Shown here one piece after another: positions 11,401 through 23,371 of a stretch of DNA of 64,000 nucleotides. The notes under the pieces were generated by a model. That model was not told where the DNA came from. It was given only the letters and a program-made list of their open reading frames with translations, and searched no databases. The position numbers and the translations under genes were made by a program. The stretch is taken from contig CM066313.1 of assembly GCA_033807775.1 (NCBI GenBank), positions 61,860,484-61,924,483 of the forward strand, read 5' to 3'. The DNA comes from Saussurea involucrata. Taxonomy: Eukaryota; Streptophyta; Magnoliopsida; Asterales; Asteraceae. The stretch's first letter is position 1. Each line of letters opens with the position of its first letter.

Positions 11401-11672
11401 TGCCCCCATTTAATGTTTTTAATGAAAAGTTCAAGCAAATCTCTTCGCACATTCATTATTGTCATTGCTTTGATCTCATGTATAAATTAAGCCAACACTT
11501 CACAAAACCACATTGTTTACTCTCTGTACCCAACAAGAATGCTAAATTCAAGAGTAAGAAACAAAATGTTTCTTCACCAGAATCTAAAACAAAGACCAAG
11601 AATGCTAAGGCAAACTTGAAGACCCCTAACAAAGCTGGACCCATGTGGATATGGGTACCTAAAACTCTCTGA
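8494..11672 (+). pseudogene. gag: Element A gag (capsid, two zinc knuckles, coiled coil)
   Basis: The ATG at 8494 opens a 520-codon frame with the copia gag/UBN2-type capsid region (residues about 1-240, 'YPQWKIRM' near the start). A Lys/Glu-rich linker follows, then two CCHC knuckles: CYNCGNPGHYANEC (9562-9603) and CFNCGKSGHYAADC (9673-9714). They lie in a repeated Arg/Asp/Gly-rich stretch with AERGGDRQRS-like units. A stop ends the frame at 10056. Beyond it, several further frames with stops and shifts encode a coiled-coil and acidic region. The region closes with GPMWIWVPKTL at 11640-11672, the typical end of Sirevirus gag. Gag would assemble the particle and package RNA. This copy is interrupted repeatedly between 10054 and 11400. 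Confidence 0.9.
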
Positions 11673-11683
11673 ATATCTTGCAG
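11670..11683 (+). promoter_or_regulatory. Gag stop and splice-acceptor-like signal (element A)
   Basis: The gag stop TGA (11670-11672) is followed by ATATCTTGCAG ending at 11683. The pol frame, which leads to the protease motif, is open from the next base (11684, phase 0). Equivalent signals stand at the same place in B, C and D (25891-25910, 28522-28542, 43507-43493). Use as a splice acceptor is inferred. Confidence 0.45.
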
Positions 11684-14600
11684 AAGCAGTATGTGCCGAT
11701 CTGGTATCTAGACTCCGGATGCTCGCGGCACATGACTGGCGACAGAGGTCTACTATCCACATACAAAGAAAAACACGATGGTGGATCTGTGACCTTTGGA
11801 GACAACAAAAAGTGGTACATTAAAGGCTACAGAGTCATCAAGAAGGAGAACATATCCGTATGCAAAGTTGCATATGTGGATGGCCTTAAACACAATCTTC
11901 TCAGTGTTAGCCAACTCTGCGATACGGGTTTTGACGTGATGTTCAAAAGAACCTTCTGTTCTCTACAAGGTGAGGACACATGAGTCGAACTTCTGCGAAC
12001 CGAACGAAGAGGCGATCTCTACCTAATGAACTTCTGTGCCAAGAACAAGGAAGACAAGCTCTGCCTTGTAGCCTGTAAAAGCGAAGAAGCCTGGTTATGG
12101 CACAACAGGTTCTGCCACCTAAACTTTCATACTCTAGATAAGCTTGTTAAACTTGATCTTGTCAAAGGTCTGCCAAATGTTAAGTTTAATAAACATCACT
12201 TGTGCTCTGCCTGCGAAATGGGAAAACTCAAAAGAGCTTCCCATAAAGGCAAAACTGATATATCTTGCACTAGGCCTCTGTACATGCTTCATGTCGACCT
12301 CTGCGGTCCAATCGCTACACAGAGCCTAGGTGGCAAGAAATATATACTTGTTTTGATCGACGAATACTCAAGATTTACATGGGTTGAATTTGTCAGAAAG
12401 AAATCAGATGTTCCAAACATTCTGATAAATTTAATGAAAAGAATCCAAGTTCTGTATGAGTGCAGGATTCAGAAACTAAGAAGCGACAATGACACAGAGT
12501 TCAAAAACTCTGTCATTGAAACCTATCTTACAGAAGAAGGCATTTCACAGAACTTCTCTGCTGCACGCACCCCACAACAAAATGGCGTGGTTGAACGAAA
12601 GAACCGCACGCTTGTGGAGGCTGCAAGAACTATGCTGACAGCATGTGGATTACCAATGTCTTTTTGGGTAGAAGCAATATCAACCGCATGCTACACCCAA
12701 AATCGATCAACCATTGTAATGAGGCACATCAAGACACCTTGTCATTTGATCAACAAAAGGCGACCAAACATCAAATTCTTTCATGTATTTGGATGCAACT
12801 GCTTTGTCTTAAATGACAGAGAAACAAGAGGAAAGTTTGAGGTGAAAGCAGATGAAGGAAAGTTCATAGGATACTCTGCCACTTCAAAAGCTTACAGAGT
12901 GTACCTTCTGAAGTCTTGATCCATCGTAGAAAGAATCAATGTATCTTTTGACGATTCCTTTCAAAAGACTTCTGAACAAATCAGTTCAGAACTCGGTCTA
13001 AAGAAGGAATCCTCTGGCATCTCAAAGACAAGAGAAGAAGACTTAAATCTTCTATTTGAAGAGATGTTCCATGATGACATTGATCCCTCTGCTAAGGCCG
13101 TCAGAGCCTCTAGAGAAACATGTTCTGCAAACCAGACTGAGTCAGGTATATCTCTAACTGGTCCATTAAATACTTCATCCTCTTCTGTGAATCATACAGA
13201 TGCACATGCTGAGGGGGAGCGAACAGAAGCTGAAGATAACACAACCAAGGACTCAACCACAGAGGCTCCTGAAATACCTACTCCAGCGACTACAGAGGAA
13301 TCAATACCAGAGGAAAACGAAGACTCAGTCTGTACTTCCTCAGAGGAACAAATTCTAACTCTCATTCCAATCCTCCCACAAGCTGAAGAACCAAGCATAA
13401 GCACAGAAGAACCATCAACAACATAGGTTGCACACGAACCGTAGTGTGCAACCACAAAAGTTAATCTTGATGACTCAAATGACCATCTTCCAAGAACAAC
13501 ACAGTGGACGAAAAGCCATCCTCCAAGTCTTATAATTGGCGACCCTTCTGAAAAGGTCAAGACAAGATCAGCCACTGCTAATTTTTGTTTCTTTACAAAA
13601 TTTATAAGTGTGATCGAGCCAAAAAGAATCTCTGAAGCCCTAGATGATCCAAACTGGGTAGATGCTATGCAAGAAGAGCTTCTACAATTTTAGAGAAACA
13701 AAGTATGGACCCTAGTACCTCTGCCACGAGGGAAACAAGCCATAGGGACAAAATGGGTCTTCAGAAACAAGAAGGACGAGGATGGGGTGGTCATTAGAAA
13801 CAAAGCAAGATTGGTGGCCAAGCGATATCGCCAAGAAGAAGGCATTGATTACGATGAAACTTTTGCCCCTGTTGCACGGCTCGAAGCAATAAGGATCTTC
13901 TTAGCCTTCGCTGCCCACAGAGGTTTCAAAGTCTTTCAGATGGATGTAAAATCTGCCTTTCTGAATGGTGAAATCCAAGAAGAAGTATACGTCCAACAGC
14001 CACCAGGGTTTGAAAGCTCCAAGTACCCAAAATACGTGTATTACCTTGACAAAGCTCTGTATGGACTAAAACAGGCTCCAAGAGCATGGTGCGAAAGACT
14101 TTCAACCTTTCTTCTCGATAACAATTACGAAAGAGGTACAACCGATACTACTTTGTTTTATAAAAGAAAAGGTGATGAGATTTTGCTTGTACAGATTTAT
14201 GTGGATGACATTATTTTTGGGTCTACAAATGCACAACAGTGCAAAGATTTCGAAAAACTCATGCAGAGTGAGTTTGAAATGAGTATGATGGGAGAATTAA
14301 CTTTCTTCCTCGGACTCCAAGTAAAACAATCATCAGAGGGAATTTTTATAAATCAAGCAAAATATGTCTCTGACATACTTTCAAAATACAGTCTCTCTGA
14401 TGCCTCTGTAATGAAGACCCCAATGGCCACTGGAAATAAATTATTCTCATATCCAAATGACACATCTGTAGAGTGCAAACTCTACAGAGGTATGATTGGG
14501 TCTCTTTTATACTTAACCGCAAGTAGACCTGACATAATGTATGCCACATGCCTCTGTGCAAGATATCAAGCTAATCCAAAGGAATCCCACTATATTGCTG

Positions 14601-15142
14601 TAAAGAGGATCTTCAGATACCTTAAAGGGACCAAAAATCATGGACTCTGGTATCCAAAGAACTCTGGTTTTGGTCTTAAGGCATACACAGATTCAGATTA
14701 TGGTGGATGCAAGCTTGATCGAAAGAGCACCTCTGGGAGTTGTCAATTCCTGGGAGGTAATCTAGTCAGCTGGACTTCGAAGAAGCAGAACTGTGTATCT
14801 ACATCTACAGCAGAAGCGGAATATGTTGCTGCTGCTAGCTGTTGCTCTCAAGTTCTGTGGATGAAAACTCAGCTCAAAGACTATGGGTACAACATATACA
14901 AGCTTCCCATCCTCTGTGATTCCAAAAGTGCCATAGCAATCTCTGCCAATCCAGTACAGCACTAAAAAACAAAGCATATCGATATTCGTTATCAATTTCT
15001 GAAGCATCATGTTGAATTTGGCACAATCGAAATGCACTTTGTACCCACTGAATACCAGCTTGCAGACTTATTCACCAAGGCACTAGATGAAAAAAGATTC
15101 CTTTTCTTGGTGGGTAAGTTGGGAATGATTAACATGAGTTGA
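11684..15142 (+). pseudogene. pol: Element A pol: protease, integrase, RT, RNase H
   Basis: One continuous frame with six in-frame stops (11981, 12917, 13424, 13442, 13691, 14963) and no frameshift seen. Protease: DSGCSRHMTG at about 11711. Integrase: WHNRFCHLNFHTL and CSACEMGK form the HHCC zinc region. DDE residues lie in HVDLCGP, LRSDNDTEF and NGVVERKNRT. The usual 'GYSATSKAYRVY' stretch is followed by a Ser/Thr/Glu-rich linker. Reverse transcriptase: 'KWVFRNK', then 'DVKSAFLNGEI' and YVDDIIFGS (about 14200). RNase H: TDSDYGGCKLDRKSTSG, STAEAEYVAA and CDSKSAI, ending at 15142. The domain order PR-IN-RT-RH defines Ty1/copia. All catalytic motifs survive; only the stops disable it. At least four stops (11981, 12917, 13424, 13442) fit C-to-T changes of CGA or CAG codons. 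Confidence 0.95.
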
Positions 15143-16293
15143 ACCCTCTGTAAGTACAATTTGATCTTCTAGTAAATATGTATATATTTAAACTCTTCTG
15201 TATGTAAATTCTTAATCATCAAATGTTCTGTAACCAACAGAGCTTCTGTGGGATTGCTCAGAGTATGACAATCTCCACAGAACCTCTGATAACGTTGACC
15301 TATGTTCTGTGCACAACTTATCTCATTTGATCCAAGCATAGGTCAAGGGGGAGCAGAAGGAGACCTTGAACTGATTTACATAGGTTGATCATTCAAGGGG
15401 GAGCCAAAGAAGAGATATGATCAACCATATCCACAGAAGTCAGGTGTTTTTACCGAACAAAGAAGAACCAAAAGTGAGTAACTCGTACAAATCCTTTTTG
15501 AAAACAATTTTCTAGGACACAAATTTCAAAATACGTCCTATAAATACTGTTTAAGACATTCCAAACAAGAAATGATCAAAAAGATTTTCGAGCCTTCCGT
15601 TTTGAGAAATTTAAGATCATAGAGCTTCTGCTGAGCTCAACAAAGCCTCTGTAAGCCGGATCCTCTAGAACTACAAATTTCATAAGGAAACTCTGTCGAT
15701 CAACCTTAAATATCTTCTTTAAGGATTTGTACGTACAAATGCACACACAAGGATACTGGAAGAAAGTCTTATGGGCAAAGAGCTCACTCTACCAAAGAGT
15801 CTCTGTCGCCCAAAACTAGACAGTCTAAGAGTATGTCTCGATAAAAATCCATTTCCAAAACAGTTTTCCAAGACACAAATTTCCAAATAAGTCCTAAAAA
15901 CAGTGTTTAACACAATGAAAAACTTGGATGATCAAAAAGTTCTCTAAATTTTTAGTTATGAGAAATTTTCACTCTCAGAGCCTCTGCTGGCCTCAACAGA
16001 GCCTCAAATCCTCTGAATTAAAACTTTGCACTAAAGATCTATCGATCCTCTCCAATGATCTTTCAAACATTTTTGGTAAAGGTACAAGCATCAGAGGAGA
16101 CAAAAAGACAAGTTTCAGATCACAGAGTTCACTCCACCACAGAGACTCTGTTGACTCTGACACTTGGCCTTTTATGGATATTCTGTAAAAGAACGGGTTA
16201 TCTACTGCGAGTGACAGACTTCTGAAAATAGAAAAGCTCAAGCGCCAAGCATTAATGGGCCGCACACGCCATCTAATCGTGCTCTGACATTAA
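15143..16293 (+). repeat. Pol-ORF3 spacer with a ~354-bp diverged duplication
   Basis: Non-coding. Two similar segments, about 15486-15720 and 15840-16070, share 'ACACAAATTTC-AAATA', 'GATCAAAAAG', 'GAGAAATTT' and 'GAGC-TCTGCTG-CTCAACA' phrases in the same order, offset by about 354 bp. CTCTGT/ACAGAG words are frequent. No gene seen. Confidence 0.6.
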
Positions 16294-16438
16294 TGACGTG
16301 GCATCTTTTGATTGGACGTATGTGGCACACATTCTCCTGGAAAGTTGAACCAACCGTATGTACTCAATTACGGATCCCAAATTTTATTCACTTTCAAATA
16401 TTTACCCTTTCAGATTCTACCATCTCTTCAGTATAAAA
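16294..16438 (+). promoter_or_regulatory. Internal promoter of element A ORF3
   Basis: TATAAAA at 16432-16438 lies 115 bp before the ORF3 ATG. Upstream, TGACGTGG (16294-16301) overlaps CGTG-N10-ATTGG (16297-16315). On the reverse strand this is exactly CCAAT-N10-CACG, the published plant ER-stress response element layout. Elements C and E have promoter-like sequence at the same place. Confidence 0.5.
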
Positions 16439-16553
16439 CAAAACTTACCACAACCTCTAAACGTTTACGAACTTACTCTCTTTATCTTCTCCGGCGAACC
16501 TTGCAATAACCTGCAACTTCCATTTCCACCCTCTTTCTTCAAAGAAAATCACA

Positions 16554-19500
16554 ATGGCTTCCACCTCCAACGCTCCGATGAACTCCCCATCTCATTCTGA
16601 GAACTCACAAAACCAAGAAATTGCCAGAAACATAGAACAAGACCACTCCGACGATGAAGCAGATTTTGCTCCGACCACCCATCTTCAAAACTTCATCGCA
16701 CATGAACACTTTGAACGTGTTCTTCCTTTAAAACCAAATAACTACTATCTGGTCCCCTAAAAAACTGCTTTTGGGGAAGCACATGTCATCCTTCTTCACA
16801 TTTTGGAAAACCATTACCTTTACCCCCTGTTATCCAAAACTGTCAATAAAATCCCAGCCAGATATCTCAATCAATTCTGGCAAAGCAGCAGATTTGACCC
16901 CGCAGATAGACAAATCAAGGGTTACATCTCCAAACCAGACAAATCCGAGCACCACGAACTCAAAATCAACAGAACCATGTTCTCACTGGAGTTCAGCCTA
17001 CCCACCAGAGGACTACTAGGGACAAAGGCATACGCAGAGGAACCAATAGACGAAGAGCTCTGTTTTTTTGTTGAAATGTTGGGGTATAACACAACCCTAA
17101 GAAAACGAAATGATTTCAGAGAAATCGCCTTCCTCCTCTGTGGAATACGCTCTTCTCAATCCTAAATCGGTGCCTAACAGGGAAGGTGGGTAGTCCAGAC
17201 CAAACTTCTCACCAAATCTTGACCATAATGTACGGGGTATATTATGATCTACCTCTGGACTACTCCACCATCATGATGCAAGAAATGGTCAACACCATTG
17301 ACAGAAGGATCTCCTCTCAGAAGGCCAAAGGACGAAAGCGCGAAACTCTACCTCCTCTGCAATATCAAAGAATTCTGGGTGTCCTTGTAGAGCCTCTGAT
17401 ACGTCTACAAAAATGGCCAATGGAGGGACCAACGGCCAGAATGTACCCCTTAAACAAAAACACCCCAACAGAGCACGAAGATGAATACCCTTTCTGCAGA
17501 CCTCTGCCAAAGAAACTTCTGGGATACGCTACAGACAAAACCCTTAAGTTAGAATACATAAGCGCTCATAGGACTCCAGAACCGATTCCTGTGACACCCC
17601 CGCGTCTAGGAGCCCCATTAGGAACTAGGATTGTCGATAAGATGTCAGTTGAGCAATGGGCTCCAGCTTTAGCCAAACATCAGCTTGTATATGCCAACTT
17701 TCAAGCTCAGAGGGAAGCAATTCTCTCCCCTTCAATGAAGAGCAAAACCTCTGCCACCACTCCCAAGAAAAAGAAGAAGAAAGCACACAAGAGAAAAACT
17801 ACAGAGGGCACCTCTACCTCTGCTGCTCAACTATCCCCTCCTCAGGCAACAGAGGTTGGATCATCTGCACAACCCCCTCCTCCAAAAGAAAAGAAGAAAA
17901 GAAAACATAAGTATTCAGAGGAGGGTGCCCCAAAGCCAAAAAGGAAAAAAGACCAAGAAGAAGACCAAGAAACCTCACACCCCTCTGCGGACCATCGCAG
18001 AGGATGCAGAAATGGGCGAAGAAACCAATGAGCAACCTCTGCAATCCCCTTCACCCATCAACTATGCAGAAGATCAGGGTGATTTTCTCTCTTCCTCCAA
18101 CAACCCGAGATTGCACACTCTTTGGACCCCTCTGGATGGACTGCAGAAGCTCTATCTCATCATTCAACAGAAGCACCAGACTTCAGAATCTCTTTTGACT
18201 TAGATGATGATGACCAAACCCCACAGAATAATCAGTCTAAAACTGCAGAAGTACTACAGAACCCCTTCACCCAACCCGGATTTGATGTGCAAAGGGCAAG
18301 CCCAGAAGAAGAGGTAGCTGGAGAAGACCATCAGATGGACACCATATTAGGATATCCAACAGAGGAGATGGTTGAAACTAGAGGTACTAGGGTAAAAGTC
18401 TCAGAGGTTGATTCTGATGAAGAGGAAGCAGACCAAATAAGAAAAGGTCTTTATCATCCACATGTCATGCAACTAATTGGGACTCATTCCTGCTATGATG
18501 ACCTAGATAAAAGCCCAGAAGTCAGGGTAGAAGCACCAAGCCATACGGTAGCAACAGAGGTTGAGACCATAGATGGAAAAGAAGTACTAGGATGCCCAAC
18601 AGAAGCAGAAGCTAGAACAGATGCCTAGAATAGAAGAGGCACACTCCCACAACCAACTCCAAGTGCAACCCATATTTCTATTACCGTCAGTCTAGTGGCA
18701 GAAGGTAATATTGAACAAGAGCAGCACGGCTCGACCCCAACCCAAACTAACCGGGCAGAGGTAACTCTTTCTACCTTTGTGCCAATCTTAGCCGGGGAAA
18801 CCATTCCAGAGGAGTCCTCTTAAAAGGACTTACCCTTAGTTCGTGGTCCATCGCCCCAGACCACAATCGCCAAACTTACAGAGGAATTTGTTTCCTCTGC
18901 CACGCACACTACTATAGGTCCAAACAGCTCTTTAGAGGAGCTTAGAGTGCACAAAGACAGAGAGACTCTAGACAAGTCTCCGAGTCAATAGAAGGATACT
19001 CTTGTCCCCACCTCTGGAGTGGATCAAGACAATGTCCTTCTTAGAACCTCTATAGAGTCTGAAGCTGATAAAGCCTCTGCTCAAGGATTAGAGGGAAATC
19101 CTTCCGTCCTCAACATCAATACAGGGACGAAAGAAGGTGTTCCAAGAACGGGAACTCACTCTGGGGATGAATGTGTTCCCCCATAGGTTACACCAAGTCC
19201 ACATGTATCAAGGGGTGAGTTCCAAACCCTTGTCACCTCTGTGGACAAAACATTAAAAGAGTTGAAAAGCTCTTTTAATTTTTTTGCAGATACTACATCC
19301 ACGACACTCACAAACCTGAACACCAAAATGGACAACCTGTCCACAGAGGTGCAAAATGCCTTAGCCCAGATGAGAACAACTGTTGATACCTCTGCCACTT
19401 CTGCTGCTACTGACTTCGAAAAAGCTACTACCTCTGCCTTTCAAAGCTCTGTCAACGATCTGCTTGAAAAGCTGAAGAGAGATCAATCCTCAACTTCTAA

Positions 19501-21598
19501 GGGCCTTACTCCAGAAGATCTAAAGAAGGCCTTAGAACAAGTCCAAGAGCACGCAACCCGCGAAACTCAAGCCATAAAGCCTTCCGACTATATGACAAGA
19601 GCACAGCTTACAGAGCTCGGGCAAGGGATACTCGACCAAATGACCGACTTCATCAAGGCATTTACAATCGCCGATCACAACAATGTTAAGGACTTTCAGA
19701 CGAGCGTCGACAGAATGTGCTTCAACACAGAGGCAGAGCTCGGAACTCTTCTTGGTCTCTGTGATGATGCTTGTGCAAAACTGATAGCCGCAGGTGCTAC
19801 TCCACCGAAGAAGCCTGAAGATTCATGCAGAGCAGAGGGTACGAAAGATAAGGGTCAGGATGACTCTGATGATGACTCTGGCGATTCATCAGATCATCCT
19901 GAGGGGGAGAAACAAATGGAAGAAGCTGCAAACAGAGGTCTACCAGAACCACCATTATCAGCAGAACCCCTAAACCAAATTCCCCCAACTCAAACCCAAG
20001 GAGGAAACCAACAACAGACCACAGGGGCAACAACCACCTCTGTGGAAATACCCTCTGTAGAAACCCCAATCGCAACCCAAATACATAAAACCAACCAAGA
20101 TCAATAACAGAAGACCACAGAGGCGACACCCACCTCTGTGGAAACAACCTCTGTATTCGGAGCATATGTCACAACCCGTGAAGAATTCCAAATTCTATCA
20201 TCCTCCGAAGAAGATCAACCATCTCAATCACCAAAACCAAAATCACCAAAAGAACTCCCCTCTCCAACACCAAAATCACCAGAAGCTGCAACAATAAAAC
20301 CTCTATCTCCCACACCCAAAACAAGAACCAAGACCATTGCTCACAAAAGAAAACATCTGAGCAAAACCACAGAAGCCTCACCAACAAAACTCACATCACC
20401 AACCAAGTCCTCAGAAACACAAGTGCCAAAACCTACAGAGGCAACCCCCAAAACTACAGAGGCACCCTAAGAAATCCAAAAGACAAATCCCACAGAGGCA
20501 ACCCCATCTCTACAAGAAGATCTTCAGCCGAAGGCAAAAGACAAAGGCAAGGAGATAATGACAGAGGAACCCAAGAAGAAGAAACATAAGCATCAACCAA
20601 CAGAGAAACTTATGAAAAGCTCCTTCGATGCTTATGTTACACCAAAACCAGAAGAAGAAGACTGGGCTTTAGGTGCCACCCCTCTGTCAAACACACCTGT
20701 TCTGGATCCAAAGAAAAAACTCACAGAGGATCGAGTGGCAGAAATTAAGAAGAAAATGGATGCTCTGCACAGACCCATGCCTCCAGTTGGTGCACCTCCA
20801 CCTCAAATGGAAGAAGTGGTGTACAGGTATCTCTACAACAGAACTGCCAGAGATCCAATGCCACCAATGGTCCAAGATCCCGAACTTCATGCTGACCTCG
20901 AAAACATCTTCACAAGAACAAAACCCAAGCCAAAACACAAAGTCTTCTCAATCGAAAAAATCGACAAGGTCATATACTGTAAGTTTTCTCAAACCAGAAC
21001 TACACCTAAGGTTTCCTATAATATATACAAGGTCAAAAGGGAGAACAGAACCATGAATCAATTCTCAGATGCTGATCTGAGAAATCTAAATCCCTACGAC
21101 CTACCCGACCTTCTGCTCTAGACAAAAGAGAACTTCACAACAGATGCACATCGAAGGGCATACAGGGTAATAAGGAAAGCCATGCGTGAGAAACTTCTGC
21201 TATACAGCCTTGTCGACTTCCAATTAGCACGAGATCTTGGAGTAAGAAACCTCGCTCTCCGACCACCAGAAGACGACTGCCCATTCTCTGCCATACCAAA
21301 CTCAATCATTACATCTCTAAGAGTTGGGTTAGTCTATCAAGATCCTGCTGGGAAGTCAAGACTATTTGTAGAAATGGACTGTCAGAAATATGCAACAAGT
21401 ACTTTGACAGAGTTCAGAGCAAGCCTCGTGGAGCATAGAGGAACAAAGCAAATGGATCGGGTTAATGCAGATAGACTGATAGAAGTCATCGATTCAACAA
21501 TCAACCTTCGAAACCTCTGCATCAGCTTCTATCACGAGCTTAAGGAATTAGGATTCGACAACAGAAGCTTCAACGACTTTAAAGACGCCAAAGTCTGA
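16554..21598 (+). pseudogene. Element A ORF3 ('env-like'), broken
   Basis: The third gene of the element, between pol and the 3' LTR. The ATG at 16554 follows a C/T-rich leader. The N-terminal domain ('NHYLYPLL...' then, after a shift near 17125, 'DQTSHQILTIMYGVYYDLPLDY') aligns in pattern with the ORF3s of C, B and E. A Lys/Pro/Ser-rich linker follows, then a predicted coiled coil at about 19241-19800 ('LNTKMDNLSTEVQNALAQM'), an acidic and Pro/Thr-rich segment, and a C-terminal domain with 'GLVYQDPAGKSRLFVEM' near 21327. From 18122 to 21598 the frame is constant but carries seven stops. Shifts also occur near 17125 and 17990-18120, with stops at 16758 and 17163. No signal peptide or convincing membrane segment is visible, so 'envelope' is only a positional label. 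Function unknown. Confidence 0.7.
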
Positions 21599-21774
21599 TA
21601 TCCTCTACCAACATCTGTTATTTTTACTTTCATCATGTAATCAAATATAAGTGTCTCTGGCACATCTTTTATGAAAGAAAAATATCAACAGAGGTGAAAT
21701 ACCTCATGTCTTGTTCTTAGTCTACAAAACCTTGCATGTTTCAAATTTTTATTTTTCAATACTTACGGGGAGAT
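21599..21774 (+). other. 3' untranslated region and polypurine tract of element A
   Basis: AT-rich tail after ORF3 ending in a purine run (ACGGGGAGAT, 21765-21774) immediately before the 3' LTR. This is the expected plus-strand priming site. Confidence 0.8.
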
Positions 21775-22562
21775 TGTTAGCTCCAATCTTTGTGATAAAT
21801 AGAAGTATTGGAAAAATAGACTAAGTATCGACACCAACAGAAGCTCTGCCGAGTAGCCAAGTAACCAAGAAGACAGAATTCTTCGACAGAAGCTCTGCCG
21901 GGTTAGCCAAGAAGACCGAAGTAAAGAAGCAACATAAGAATCTTCTATGCGGACAAGGCCGCAGAGCTTCTGTCATACTTGACAGAGCCTCTGTGGTAAA
22001 ACGAAGATCTACGCAAAAGATCTATACAAGGACAATCGTACTTCACATGATTTATGCCATTCGAAGGTTCTGAAGATCACTCGTACAAAGGCGTGACCTG
22101 ACAACTCCACGTGTCAAACTCTGATAGGTTTCAGCCTAAAGCAGAATACGGAGCATTTAATGAACGTTGTATCTGCAACAGTTCCAGAATAGTGTTTTCT
22201 ACCCTCCAGCAACTGTTCTAAGCAGTGTATTAGTACCTACCATCCTTAGTATCTAGATCTTGTCCCTTTAAGAAGTAGTATAAATAGAAGGTTCATGTGA
22301 ACTCTTCTATTAAGCTTTACACACAACACACACACCTTTAGAGCATTTTCTTGTCAAACCTTTAGGTGTTCTTGGTGTTCTTATTATATCAAATACAGTG
22401 AATCATTGAGCTATTTATCTGTCTTATTTACACTTCTTGTATTTGATATTGTGTGTTATTCTACCTCATTATATTTGTTAGTTCGTTAAAACGCTTCTGC
22501 ATGATATATTATTTGAACTAATTAGATAGAATCATCATTGTTAAGCAAAACAGGAACCAACA
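21775..22562 (+). repeat. Element A 3' LTR
   Basis: 788 bp, same ends and TATA box (22279-22286) as the 5' LTR, with about 22 substitutions, most of them transitions towards T or A. GAAAT follows at 22563-22567. Confidence 0.95.
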
Positions 22563-22567
22563 GAAAT

Positions 22568-23327
22568 GAAGAATAACCTTCTCAACAAACAAACAAGTCA
22601 TTATTCACCGATGGTCCTCATACATCGGTGGACATCTCCCACCGACCCACCCTTTGGTCGGCCAATGTGAGTCCCACTGATGAAAGCCTCAAATCGGTAG
22701 GATCTCAAGTATCTTCACAGATGTTACCCTCAATTGCAACAAACTCCAAGGTACTCATATCGGTGGAATACAATCGGCGGAACTGTCTTGGAAGACACAT
22801 CAAGAAGATCATTTAATTTGGGACAATATCTATTGCCAGGTAAAAGTAACTATTTGTCGTTTTATCCATTATCAGATAAAGTCTCAATCAGCATGGGTAT
22901 TCTTCCTAGTACCAAAGAAAAAGGTGATAAGGACACATCAACTTTTCAGAAGTCAACACCTACAATTGAATCTCCTGATGACAAGTGTCCTAAGCATTTA
23001 ATGTTTCTCACACTATAAAAGGAGGAAGAAGCTCCCCATGTATAGTACGCTTTCTGGAAGAATTTTCTCAGTGCAAGCATTCTCCAGTTTCTCAAGAACA
23101 TTATAGCTTTGATTCTAAGTGTTCAAGTTGTTTTGTTTTCAGTATACTTTGTGCAAGATTGTTAGAATAGTTTTACCTATTCTTTTCCGCAACAGTCTTT
23201 AAAATTTCTATGTGTAATTCTTGTTGAAAGTTTTTCAATAATAGAATTAAATTAAGTAAAATTTGAGTATTGTATTCAACCCCCCCTCCCCCTTCTACAA
23301 TACTTGTTAAGCCATCTGGGACTAACA
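22568..23327 (+). repeat. Element B 5' LTR, second part
   Basis: Continuation of 7300-7464, ending GGGACTAACA at 23327. TATAAAA at 23014-23020. A run of C (about 23281-23293) precedes TTCTACAATACTTG near the end, as in the 3' LTR. Several ATCGGTGG and CACCGAC words are present. Confidence 0.9.
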
Positions 23328-23329
23328 AG

Positions 23330-23341
23330 TGGTATCGGAGC
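23330..23341 (+). other. Primer binding site of element B
   Basis: TGGTATCGGAGC, one base different from the usual initiator tRNA-Met site of Ty1/copia, two bases after the LTR end. Confidence 0.8.
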
Positions 23342-23371
23342 AGAAAGTTTAATTCATAAACTTGATCTGCG

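Larger units (their letters stand above)
7465..22562 (+). mobile_element. Element A: Sirevirus-type Ty1/copia, full length, 15.1 kb
   Basis: A complete insertion in the 5' LTR of B, flanked by GAAAT (7460-7464 and 22563-22567). Both LTRs are exactly 788 bp (7465-8252, 21775-22562), begin TGTTAGCTCC and end ACCAACA. I count about 22 substitutions between them (2.8%). Order: PBS, gag, protease-integrase-RT-RNase H, a duplicated spacer, ORF3, polypurine tract. All three coding units carry stop codons, so it is non-functional, but no large part is missing. CAGAGG/CCTCTG words are dense from end to end. Confidence 0.95.
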
